A stretch of 64,000 nucleotides of DNA. Source: Planctomycetota bacterium. GTDB lineage: Bacteria > Planctomycetota > UBA1135 > GCA-002686595. The stretch lies in assembly GCA_028278425.1 (NCBI GenBank), contig JANQEJ010000342.1, forward strand, positions 23,739 through 87,738, in the 5' to 3' direction. A model generated the notes under the pieces. It ran no database searches and was not told the origin of the DNA. It saw only the letters and a list, made by a program, of their open reading frames with translations. Positions 8,120-15,086 of the stretch are shown here, one piece after another; position 1 is the first letter of the stretch, and each line of letters opens with the position of its first letter. Made by a program: the position numbers and the translations under genes.

Positions 8120-10455
8120 TACAGGTCGAGCTCGAAGACACCCTGGCCGTGGGTGAACGCCCGGAGCTTGCGGTTCGACGGCGAGATGCTGAGCTCGTTG
8201 ACGAGCACGGCCTCCGAGAGCCCCGCGTCGAGCTGCCGCCACGTCGCTCCGCCGTTCTCGGTGATGTACACGCCGATGTCGTTTCCGACGTAGACCTCGT
8301 TCGGCGCCAGGGGGTCGACCACCACGGCGGTGGTTGGCACGTCGGGGAGAACTCCGCCGTCGACGTCGATCCAGGTGGCGCCGTAGTCGGTCGAACGGAA
8401 GACGTGCGACGTGCCGAAGCCCGACAGCGTCAGGTAGACCGTCGCTTCGTCCGTCGGATCGACCGTCATGTCGCCGGGGTAGCGGTCGGGAAGCGTTCCG
8501 GTGACGTCGGTGAACGTGGAGCCGCCGTCCAGCGTGCGCTGGATGCTTCCCCGGCCGACGACCGGCGCGGTGGAGAGATACACGACGTCGTCGTTGTTCT
8601 GCGCGACGGCCAGGTGCAGCACGGGGTTGCCGTCGATCTGCACGCCGCCCTGGGCGACGAACCAGACGCCGCCGCCGTCGAACGACTTGAACACGTAGTT
8701 GCTCGCGGCGTACAGCACCTGCGGGTCGGTGGGGGACATGACGAACGGAGCGATGAACGCCACCGGCCCGCCCAGGTTGGGCGGGCTGACGTCGAAGAAG
8801 CTCACACCACCGTCGTTCGAACGGCCGACGAAGAGGAACTGCGCGGTCGCGTAAACGATGTTCGGGTTGGTGTGGTCGATCGCGCACCAGCCGCCGTCGC
8901 CGCCGAGCACCCAGCGCGTCCAGTGGTTGTCGCCGCGGTAGATCGCGCTCGCGTTGTCCTGGAGACCGCCCATGGCGAGGTTCGGTTCGGTCGGGTAGCT
9001 GACGGAGCCGTTGTAGAACTGCTGCGACTGGTACCCGCCGTTCGCGCCCGCGAAGGTCTCGCCGCCGTCGAGCGAGCGGAACACCCCGCCGTCGTTGGCG
9101 AGGTAGACGACGTCCGGGTCGGTCGGGTGGAAGATCGCGTCGTGGTGGTCGGCGTGCGAGTAGATCGGTCCGCCCTCGGGACCGCCGGGCTGGAGGTCGC
9201 CCGTGAAGTACGTCGTGTAGTCCGACTTCTGCGTGAGCGTGAAGCCGCCGTTCGTGGACTTCCAGGCGTCGATGCCGACGCAGATCACGCGGTTCGGGTC
9301 GACCGGGGAGACGGCGACGTCGTGGGCGAACCAGCCCTGCCAGCGGGAGTAGTCCGTCGTGTTGCGGAGCGTGAAGCTCGCGCCGAAGTCCGTCGAGCGG
9401 AGGAGCCAGGTGAAGTTGTCCGGCCCGAAGACCTGGAACCCGTTGCCGATGCTCGCGTAGACCACGTCGGGATCCGCCGCGGTGACGCCGAGCTGGATCT
9501 TGCCCTTGAAGTCGGGCGGCACGCCGCCGCCGGTGATCTGCGTCCAGTTCGAGCCGCCGTCGGTCGTCCGGTAGATGCCGCGGTTCGGGCTCTCGAGGTT
9601 GCCGCAGGCGACGAGCACGGTGTCGGTGAACACGGGATGGATGACGAGGTCGGTGCCCATCACGACCGCGAGCTTCTGTTGCCAGCTCGCCCCGGCGTCG
9701 ACCGACTTGTAGATCCCCTCGGTCGTCGCCGCCCACACGACGCTCGGATTCGTCGGGTCGACGCGGACCGCCCACACGCCGTGCCGCTGGTTGTACGACC
9801 AGTCGAGGCTCTTGGACCAGGTGACGCCGCCGTCGCTCGACTTCAGGATGCCGATGCCGTAGCTGCCGCGCGTGCGGCGGTCCGCCTCGAGGTCGCTGGC
9901 CGCCTGGTAGTTGTAGACCTCGCCCGTTCCGACGTACATCACGTCGGGGTTGCCCGGCTCGAACGCGATGGTCGACACGCCGAGGACGGGGAGGCCGGTG
10001 TCGATCCGCTCCCAGGCCGCGGCGCCGACGCCGCCGGTCGTGCTGCGCCAGAGCCCGCCGCTCGCGGCGCCGGCGTAGACGACGTTCGGGTTTTGCGGAT
10101 GGAAGGCGAGGGTGAGGGTGCGGCCGCCTCCGTTCAGCGGGCCGATCGCCCGCCAGCTCCGCCGCGCGACGGGTTGGGTCACCGCCGCGGCCGCTCCGCC
10201 GGGCGGCGCGGCGCCGGCGGCCGGCGGCTGGCGCAGGTTCGCCCGCGAGTACTCGTAGGCGCGCGTGTACGCGCCAGGCGGAATGTCGTCCGCCGGGTAG
10301 GCGCGCGACTGCGCCCAGAAGTTGAGGGCGCGGTAGGCGCCGGAGACCTTGGGGGATTCGACCTCGCGCGGCTCGGCGTCGCGGACGACCCGGTGCGCGC
10401 AGGCCGTGGCGACGACCAGCCCCGCGAGCAGAAGGAGGCTCGTTCGCGTGGACAT
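8119..10455 (-). CDS. BNR/VPS10-type repeat lipoprotein
   Basis: This 778-residue exported protein begins with a lipoprotein signal peptide ending in V-A-T-A-C, placing the lipidated Cys at about residue 19. The rest is a long series of BNR / sortilin (VPS10)-like repeats: R-S-T-D-G-G-x-x-W, D-P-T-N-P-x-V-V-W-A, L-Y-A-A and similar, typical of WD40/YVTN/BNR-like multi-bladed propellers of the sialidase-like superfamily. No sialidase active-site set (Arg triad, FRIP) is evident, so binding rather than hydrolysis is inferred. It is the first gene of an operon with the DNA glycosylase and the kinase. An ArsR-type operator region lies between it and the divergent gene at 10575. Confidence 0.87.
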   Translation of the reverse strand: MSTRTSLLLLAGLVVATACAHRVVRDAEPREVESPKVSGAYRALNFWAQSRAYPADDIPPGAYTRAYEYSRANLRQPPAAGAAPPGGAAAAVTQPVARRSWRAIGPLNGGGRTLTLAFHPQNPNVVYAGAASGGLWRSTTGGVGAAAWERIDTGLPVLGVSTIAFEPGNPDVMYVGTGEVYNYQAASDLEADRRTRGSYGIGILKSSDGGVTWSKSLDWSYNQRHGVWAVRVDPTNPSVVWAATTEGIYKSVDAGASWQQKLAVVMGTDLVIHPVFTDTVLVACGNLESPNRGIYRTTDGGSNWTQITGGGVPPDFKGKIQLGVTAADPDVVYASIGNGFQVFGPDNFTWLLRSTDFGASFTLRNTTDYSRWQGWFAHDVAVSPVDPNRVICVGIDAWKSTNGGFTLTQKSDYTTYFTGDLQPGGPEGGPIYSHADHHDAIFHPTDPDVVYLANDGGVFRSLDGGETFAGANGGYQSQQFYNGSVSYPTEPNLAMGGLQDNASAIYRGDNHWTRWVLGGDGGWCAIDHTNPNIVYATAQFLFVGRSNDGGVSFFDVSPPNLGGPVAFIAPFVMSPTDPQVLYAASNYVFKSFDGGGVWFVAQGGVQIDGNPVLHLAVAQNNDDVVYLSTAPVVGRGSIQRTLDGGSTFTDVTGTLPDRYPGDMTVDPTDEATVYLTLSGFGTSHVFRSTDYGATWIDVDGGVLPDVPTTAVVVDPLAPNEVYVGNDIGVYITENGGATWRQLDAGLSEAVLVNELSISPSNRKLRAFTHGQGVFELDL

Positions 10456-10492
10456 GCCCGGATTGTAGGGACGCGGGCCGCGGTCCCGACGA

Positions 10493-10508
10493 TTAGCCGA
10501 AGAGCTAA
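10493..10508. promoter_or_regulatory. Palindromic operator 1 (TTAGC-N6-GCTAA)
   Basis: TTAGC at 10493-10497 and GCTAA at 10504-10508 form a perfect inverted repeat with a 6-nt centre. An identical-arm copy lies 35 bp downstream. It sits just upstream of the candidate -35 of the ArsR operon and 38 nt from the start of the divergent lipoprotein gene, so it could control both. Confidence 0.65.
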
Positions 10509-10517
10509 GTTTCCTCT

Positions 10518-10546
10518 TGCGCTTCGATTAGCCAGTCTGCTAAGTA
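10518..10546 (+). promoter_or_regulatory. Candidate sigma-70-type promoter of the ArsR operon
   Basis: TTGCGC (10518-10523) and TAAGTA (10541-10546) are separated by 17 nt and lie 28 nt before the start codon at 10575. The second operator covers the spacer and the -10. This is inferred from spacing and consensus only. Confidence 0.4.
10528..10543. promoter_or_regulatory. Palindromic operator 2 (TTAGC-N6-GCTAA)
   Basis: TTAGC (10528-10532) and GCTAA (10539-10543) repeat the arms of operator 1 with a different 6-nt centre. Two copies in front of an operon that encodes its own ArsR-type repressor strongly suggest autoregulation. Confidence 0.65.
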
Positions 10547-10574
10547 AAGCCTGGCCCCTGAGCAGGAGATCCCC

Positions 10575-10931
10575 ATGACCCAAGGCGTTCCCGAGACCGT
10601 CATCGCCATCTACCGAGTGCAGGAAGCGAGGATGGACGACTTCCTCGGCCTCCTGGCCCGGCATCACCCGACCCTCGTGCGCCTCGGACTGGCCACGGAG
10701 GACCCGCCGGTCGTCTACCGCGGGAAGGAACAGGCCCACCAGGGCGGCCAGCCGATCGTCTTCGAGATCTTCGCGTGGGCCAGCGCCGAGGCGGCGGGCA
10801 TCGCCCACGAGACGCCGGACGTCGCCAAGATCTGGGAGACCATGGCAACGATGACCGAGGACCGCGACGGTCGCCCGGGCTGTGAGTTCCCGCACGTCCA
10901 GCGGGTGGAGGTCGCCTTCGGCGAAGCCTGA
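10575..10931 (+). CDS. Small dimeric alpha/beta-barrel-like protein
   Basis: This 118-residue soluble protein starts at an ATG with AGGAG 6 nt upstream. The pattern V-I-A-I-Y-R-V near the start, a long L-L-A-R-H-H-P helix, I-V-F-E-I-F-A-W-A-S and the closing H-V-Q-R-V-E-V-A-F resemble antibiotic-biosynthesis-monooxygenase-like or EthD-like ferredoxin-fold proteins. No catalytic residues identify a reaction. It is the first gene of a two-gene operon with an ArsR-type regulator that it overlaps by 50 nt, so its product is probably made when the repressor is released. Confidence 0.7.
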   Translation: MTQGVPETVIAIYRVQEARMDDFLGLLARHHPTLVRLGLATEDPPVVYRGKEQAHQGGQPIVFEIFAWASAEAAGIAHETPDVAKIWETMATMTEDRDGRPGCEFPHVQRVEVAFGEA

Positions 10932-11256
10932 GACGAAACGCGACCCGAAGCGCGAGCTCGAGGACCTCGAGCTCGTCTTCAAGGCGCTCGCCCACCCGTC
11001 GCGCCGGCAGATCCTCCTGGTCCTGCAGTTCCGCGGCGGCGAGGTGGGCGCCGGCGACATCGCAAGCCGCTTCGCCTGCACCTGGCCGACGACGACGCGG
11101 CACTTGCGGGTGTTGCGGGAGGCGGGCCTGGTGCGCGTGGTGGGCCGCGGAAGGAAGCGGTTCTACCGGCTGGAGCGCGAACGGTTGCAGAGGGTGGTCG
11201 GCGAATGGCTGGCGGGGTTCGACGAGGGAGGATGTCCGTCGTCGTGTGAGACTTGA
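10882..11256 (+). CDS. ArsR-family winged-helix repressor
   Basis: A 124-residue regulator. The GTG at 10882 is the only usable start in this frame, giving a 50-nt overlap with the upstream gene; the first ~25 residues may be a poorly conserved tail. The winged HTH follows the family pattern F-K-A-L-A-H-P-S-R-R-Q-I-L, then a recognition-helix region T-W-P-T-T-T-R-H-L-R-V-L and a wing (R-G-R-K-R-F-Y-R-L). There is no classical arsenic C-x-C-x2-C metal site; two cysteines sit at the C-terminus (C-P-S-S-C). It probably binds the two TTAGC-N6-GCTAA palindromes upstream of its operon; the inducer is unknown. Confidence 0.85.
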   Translation: MSSRTSSGWRSPSAKPETKRDPKRELEDLELVFKALAHPSRRQILLVLQFRGGEVGAGDIASRFACTWPTTTRHLRVLREAGLVRVVGRGRKRFYRLERERLQRVVGEWLAGFDEGGCPSSCET

Positions 11257-11376
11257 GAGTGCGCGGGAGTTTCACGCGTCCTCTCCGGGTACAACGGGGG
11301 GATCCTCAGTATCGGGACTGGACCTCCCATGGGAGGTCCTGTGGCGTGTCGGTGGTGGTGGAAGCACAGGCGCTGC

Positions 11377-11384
11377 TGCCGCCG
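11377..11384. repeat. Target-site duplication, left copy
   Basis: TGCCGCCG immediately outside the left end of the insertion sequence; it is identical to 12741-12748. Eight bp is the usual duplication length for IS256-family elements. Confidence 0.9.
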
Positions 11385-11421
11385 GAGGTCGTGTCAATAG
11401 GTGTGTAAATGGATCAGGCGG
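11385..11421 (+). repeat. IS256-family left terminal inverted repeat
   Basis: Starts GAGGTCGTGTCAATAGG and ends at TCAGGCGG. It pairs with the right end over AGGTGTGTAAA, GGA and GGCGG with a few mismatches and one gap. Confidence 0.85.
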
Positions 11422-12655
11422 CAGTTGTCCGGGACGAGCTCATCGGTACTCCGTTGACGTAGTGCACTCCTCGGGCGACATCCTCTAGCACGTGGATCTT
11501 GGACAGGGTTCGGAAACAGCTCTCGGCGACCATGAGTAGCTTGAAGATGATGGCCGAGGCGTTGTCGGTACGTTTGAAGCGTTTGGCAGCGCTGGTTCGC
11601 AGGCGGACGACCTGGAAGGGTGACTCGACGATGTTGCTGGTTCTCAGGTGTCTCCAGTGTTCCTTGGGTAGATCGTAGAAGGCCACCATTCGCTCCCAGT
11701 CGGCCAGCAGCCGCTCGCCGGCCTTGGGGTAGCGATCCTGGTAGCTCTGCACGAAGGCGTCGCGTCGAGCTTCGGCCTCCTCACGAGTCTGCGACCGGGG
11801 GATCGAGCGCAGGATCTTCATGGCCGGCTTCTGTTCGGAGCTCGGAAGGACGTCCAGGACGTTCTGCATCTTGTGCTTCCAACAGCGCTGCTCCTTGCAC
11901 TGCCAGCCCATCTCGGCCACCGCGGCCCAAAGGCCGAGGCCTCCGTCCGCCACCAGCACGCGCGGCGGCTTGAGGCCACGCTCGACCAGATTGGAGAAGA
12001 CCTCCTTCCAGGAGTCACACGACTCGCGGAAGCCAGGTTCGGCCGCAAGCACTCGTTTCGTGCCGTCCTCGAAGGCTGCGATCACCACCAGCACCGCGGC
12101 CTTGTCCTTCTCCAGGCCGGCTTTCACGTAGACTCCGTCCGCCCACATGTAGATCGGCTCCTCGTCCACCGGTTCACGCCGCCAGGCCTCGTACTCCTTG
12201 TTCCAGCCGGCTTTCAATCGAGCGATCGAAGAGGGTGACAGGGGGGCCTCCTCGCCCAGCAAGCCGCGCAGGGCCATGTCGAAGTCCCGCAGCGCCAAGC
12301 CGTGCAGGTAGAGCTCGGGCAGCATCGAGTTGACCACACCGCTCCTGCGCTTGAAGAGCGGCAGCAGCTCGCTCTCGAAACGCTCCTCCAGGTTTCGCAG
12401 CCGCGGACGACGGACCTCGATCGTTCCGCATCCGAGCGTCAGCCGCCGCGGCTTGCCATGACCGTTGCGGTAGCCCTGCGGACCCTCTGCAGGCTCGGAG
12501 CGCTCGTAACGTCGGCGGCCAAGGTACTCGGTGACCTCCTCCTCCAAGAGTCTCTGAACTAGGTTCTGGACTTCGGTGCGCACGTACTCGTCCAGTGTCT
12601 CGAAACTCGGGAGAGAGCCGGGGGCCGGCGGCGTGGTAGATTTCGGGTTCTTCAT
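11414..12655 (-). CDS. IS256-family (Mutator-type) DDE transposase
   Basis: A 413-residue transposase of normal length for the family. The DDE triad is visible: D173 in M-W-A-D-G-V-Y, D237 in L-V-A-D-G-G and E344 in T-S-N-I-V-E-S. The family C-x2-H motif (C-W-K-H at about 258-261) lies between the second Asp and the Glu. The N-terminal part carries the usual L-L-E-E-E-V-T-E-Y-L-G and G-Y-R-N-G motifs seen in IS256-type transposases. No frameshift or internal stop is seen, so the enzyme should be active. It catalyses cut-out and reinsertion of its element between the inverted repeats at 11385 and 12740. Confidence 0.95.
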   Translation of the reverse strand: MKNPKSTTPPAPGSLPSFETLDEYVRTEVQNLVQRLLEEEVTEYLGRRRYERSEPAEGPQGYRNGHGKPRRLTLGCGTIEVRRPRLRNLEERFESELLPLFKRRSGVVNSMLPELYLHGLALRDFDMALRGLLGEEAPLSPSSIARLKAGWNKEYEAWRREPVDEEPIYMWADGVYVKAGLEKDKAAVLVVIAAFEDGTKRVLAAEPGFRESCDSWKEVFSNLVERGLKPPRVLVADGGLGLWAAVAEMGWQCKEQRCWKHKMQNVLDVLPSSEQKPAMKILRSIPRSQTREEAEARRDAFVQSYQDRYPKAGERLLADWERMVAFYDLPKEHWRHLRTSNIVESPFQVVRLRTSAAKRFKRTDNASAIIFKLLMVAESCFRTLSKIHVLEDVARGVHYVNGVPMSSSRTTAA

Positions 12656-12702
12656 GGGTGGTGTAGTGGTTGGGGGTTCGTAGTGGCTCCCCGGACGCTA
12701 CA

Positions 12703-12740
12703 CCGCCCGATTCCGTTTACACACCTTCTGGTTCTACCTC
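12703..12740 (-). repeat. IS256-family right terminal inverted repeat
   Basis: Reading the minus strand from 12740 it begins GAGGTAGAACCAGAAGG and continues with GTGTGTAAACGG; it mirrors the left end. The transposase start codon is 47 nt inside. Confidence 0.85.
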
Positions 12741-12748
12741 TGCCGCCG
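12741..12748. repeat. Target-site duplication, right copy
   Basis: TGCCGCCG directly follows the right end of the element and matches 11377-11384 exactly. Confidence 0.9.
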
Positions 12749-12874
12749 CCTGGCGCCTTGGCGTTGCTCGGCAAGAGCGTGAGGAATTCCTCGCACAATG
12801 GGGATCTGCGCATTAGGGTCGTGCCGAAGCAGGCGAGACCTGCGTACCGCTAACTGAATAAGGAGTGATTTGTC

Positions 12875-13087
12875 GTGAGAACTTTGCTTTCTCGTTCTGT
12901 GACTACCGCAATCGTGCTCGTCATGTCCTCCGTGCTCTCGTTCGCTTTGGATTACAAGTGCACCGCAGATGAGTGCACGTATCTGAGGGATGGAGACCCG
13001 GACCAAGAGGTCACGGTCAAGAAAGGGGCGATCATAAACCCGGGAAGCGGGCACGTGCTCACCGGTACGGGTTGGGAAAGAGCCTGA
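12875..13087 (+). CDS. Small secreted two-cysteine protein of unknown function
   Basis: A 70-residue protein starting at a GTG with a good AAGGAG 9 nt upstream. Residues 1-24 form a clear signal peptide (R-T-L-L-S-R-S, then a hydrophobic V-L-V-M-S-S-V-L-S-F-A). The mature ~45 residues contain two Cys in C-T-A-D-E-C, which could form a disulfide, a K-K-G-A-I-I-N-P turn and a C-terminal W. I recognise no family. Local base composition is clearly lower in GC than the surroundings, like the next gene, which suggests both arrived together. The IS256 element ends 134 nt upstream. Confidence 0.65.
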   Translation: MRTLLSRSVTTAIVLVMSSVLSFALDYKCTADECTYLRDGDPDQEVTVKKGAIINPGSGHVLTGTGWERA

Positions 13088-13111
13088 TCTGAACCCTGCC
13101 CCAAGGACCTC

Positions 13112-13201
13112 ATGGCGATCGCGGGAGTCTCTTCGCCCACGGAGCTGGCGAGAATCCAAGATCGCCTAGAGGTAGCTTATCGTCTTTTGGATAAGTCCTG
13201 A
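13112..13201 (+). CDS. 29-codon ORF in frame with the next gene, ended by TGA
   Basis: ATG at 13112 with AAGGA five nt upstream encodes a 29-residue peptide that looks like an amphipathic helix (E-L-A-R-I-Q-D-R-L-E-V-A-Y-R-L-L-D). It ends in TGA at 13199-13201, and the same frame continues straight into the 570-codon gene that follows. It may be the real N-terminus of that protein cut off by a nonsense change, a leader peptide, or chance. Confidence 0.4.
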   Translation: MAIAGVSSPTELARIQDRLEVAYRLLDKS

Positions 13202-13234
13202 GGCATCGTCATCGAACGGCGAACACACCGTCTC

Positions 13235-14947
13235 TTGGGAGCAGCGGTGTCTGCGACGGCGGTTGGTCTTTTGGGCCTCGTCGGATGGGGCGCTTTCGGT
13301 GATTGGCGAACGGAGGGTATCGCCAGAAGTCAGTCCGAGGAAGGAGGGAAGGGCAAACGTCCGTCGGAGGAGACGAACGCGAATCCGCGAGCTGCATCTC
13401 CCCCCGGGCCGACGCTGGTGCGGGAGCGTTGGGAGCGCGTGCCCCTGGATCAAGTCGGGGGCAGCGAGACCCGCCTCGATCCAGCCGGAGGCGCCCGGAT
13501 CGATCTCATCGTCCGACGGGCCGGCACGCGGCAGGTGATGCCCGGTGCCTACGTCGAATGCCGTGTAGACCGCGTCGGTCTCGAGGGAGACCTGGAGTCC
13601 AGCAGCCTTGTCAGGACGGACGAGGAAGGTCGAGTTCTCATTGAGCTTGAGCCGTGGCCTCTCCAAGAGGCGGCTTCCGTGTCCATCGCAGCCTGGAAGG
13701 ACGGCTTTGTCGGAGAGCTGGAGGCCGAGAGAATCGAAGTGAATCAGATCCTCCACCGAGAGGTCTTCCTCGAACTCTCGGCGACGATTTCGGGCAGGGT
13801 ATTCGACGGGATCTCCAAGGCTCCGATCGAAGGCGTTAGAGTTTGGGTCGACACTTTCAGTCACCACGCTCATGCGGTGACCGATGGGAGTGGAACGTAT
13901 GTTCTGCAACGGTTTCCGGCCACCGGAGTCGGGCTCACCGTTCGATATCGAGCCCAGAGTCATGGAACGGAGAGCGTAGTGCTCGCCGCCTACTCGGATG
14001 GGACCTGGAGAAAGTACTTCACGTCGGACGAGGGAGATGAAGAAGCGAAGAAGAGGCCATCTCCGGCCATCGTGGACGTCGAGCTCACTAGAGCCCTGAA
14101 GATCTTCGGGGGCGTCCAGAACACGCAGGGTGTACCGCTCGCCGGTGCTGACGTCCTCGTGCGCGGCTACTACAAGATGGGCGAGGGGTTTGCTCTCCCC
14201 GACGAGTCGAAGTGTCGCTCGGACGAGCTGGGCTCCTTCGTCTTGGAAGCGCTTCGGTCCGACATCGGACATCAAGTCAGGGTCAGCCATCCGGGATACG
14301 GCACGTTTGCGGCGATCCTGCCTCCCGAGCCGAGCGGCCGGCAGGACTGCGGAGTCATCCAACTGGCTCCGGAAGTTCCCCTCTCCGGAACCGTCGTCGA
14401 CGCCGAAGGTGTGCCCGTCGAAGGGCTCGAGGTGTGGCTCACCGCTGTCGATCTCCCCGCGGATCTTCGGGCAGAGCAGGGGAGCGCTACGGCAGGGCGG
14501 GATCCCGACGTCTGGGATTCTCTGGTGCGGCGCGCCCGCACCTCAGGGGAGGGAATCTTCCTCTTCAGGCAGCTCGCTATCGGACGATATGAGATCAAGG
14601 TCGCAGAGTCCGGACGAAGCCTAGAGGAACGATTGGTCGAGCTGGCGGAGGAGGGACTCCCGGGGGGAGTCGATTTTCAGCTCTCGCCGACCGAGGCGGT
14701 TCTGACCGGCAGGGTGATGCGGGGGGACCAACCGACCGCCGGTGCACAGGTCGTCCTGACGTGCGGCGTCTGGCGGCGCTTCGTAACGGCGGACGCAACG
14801 GGTCGGTTCCGAATCACGTCCATGACGCGCGATACGAGCTACGAACTCAGCAGCGTCGTCATCGATCGAGACAGCGGAGAGCCGCGTTGGAGCGAGGTCT
14901 ACGACGTGGATAGCAACTCGGGCTACGTGGAGATCCGGTGGAACTGA
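13235..14947 (+). CDS. Carboxypeptidase-regulatory-like domain protein, membrane-anchored
   Basis: The first standard start is a TTG at 13235, giving 570 residues; it has no ribosome-binding site. A hydrophobic segment (about 3-22) directly follows, and the basic stretch E-R-R-T-H-R just upstream of the TTG reads like a cytoplasmic anchor flank, so translation may begin earlier. The exported part holds several carboxypeptidase-regulatory-like (CarboxypepD_reg, transthyretin-like) beta-sandwich repeats: A-T-I-S-G-R-V-F-D, G-G-V-Q-N-T-Q-G-V-P-L-A-G-A-D-V, L-S-G-T-V-V-D-A-E-G-V-P-V-E-G, and V-L-T-G-R-V-M. The function is unknown. GC is lower than in neighbouring genes. Confidence 0.8.
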   Translation: MGAAVSATAVGLLGLVGWGAFGDWRTEGIARSQSEEGGKGKRPSEETNANPRAASPPGPTLVRERWERVPLDQVGGSETRLDPAGGARIDLIVRRAGTRQVMPGAYVECRVDRVGLEGDLESSSLVRTDEEGRVLIELEPWPLQEAASVSIAAWKDGFVGELEAERIEVNQILHREVFLELSATISGRVFDGISKAPIEGVRVWVDTFSHHAHAVTDGSGTYVLQRFPATGVGLTVRYRAQSHGTESVVLAAYSDGTWRKYFTSDEGDEEAKKRPSPAIVDVELTRALKIFGGVQNTQGVPLAGADVLVRGYYKMGEGFALPDESKCRSDELGSFVLEALRSDIGHQVRVSHPGYGTFAAILPPEPSGRQDCGVIQLAPEVPLSGTVVDAEGVPVEGLEVWLTAVDLPADLRAEQGSATAGRDPDVWDSLVRRARTSGEGIFLFRQLAIGRYEIKVAESGRSLEERLVELAEEGLPGGVDFQLSPTEAVLTGRVMRGDQPTAGAQVVLTCGVWRRFVTADATGRFRITSMTRDTSYELSSVVIDRDSGEPRWSEVYDVDSNSGYVEIRWN

Positions 14948-14983
14948 AGAGGGTGGGAGCACCGAACGCGCAAGAATGCACGA

Positions 14984-15009
14984 GTCGGGAACGGGACGAC
15001 GCTCCCGAC
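14984..15009 (+). terminator. Hairpin after the carboxypeptidase-regulatory-like gene
   Basis: GTCGGGA (14984-14990) pairs with TCCCGAC (15003-15009) around a 12-nt loop, 36 nt after the stop, and is followed by CCGTTTCG. It is a plausible but weak terminator between convergent genes. Confidence 0.35.
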
Positions 15010-15086
15010 CCGTTTCGCCGGGGTTGTGGATGACGGCATGGCAACAAGGAGCAACGGGAAAGCAAGGCTGATGCAAGCCTCCGTGG

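Larger units (their letters stand above)
11385..12740 (-). mobile_element. Complete IS256-family insertion sequence, 1356 bp
   Basis: The element contains a single full-length transposase gene on the minus strand between imperfect inverted repeats of 37-38 nt (11385-11421 and 12703-12740) that share GAGGT at the tips and AGGTGTGTAAA-Y-GGA internally. It is flanked by perfect 8-bp direct repeats. Everything needed for mobility appears intact, so the insertion is probably fairly recent. It lies between the ArsR operon and a lower-GC segment and splits a stretch that would otherwise be open for about 76 codons. Confidence 0.93.

Noticed and set aside
11259..11384. Group II intron start (GTGCG) next to the ArsR gene
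   Set aside because: No domain V-like hairpin, reverse transcriptase or matching 3' end is visible in the reconstructed pre-insertion sequence.
13166..14362. Minus-strand frame of about 400 codons opposite the carboxypeptidase-regulatory-like gene
   Set aside because: It has no recognisable motif, whereas the plus strand encodes a hydrophobic anchor and clear repeated beta-sandwich motifs.
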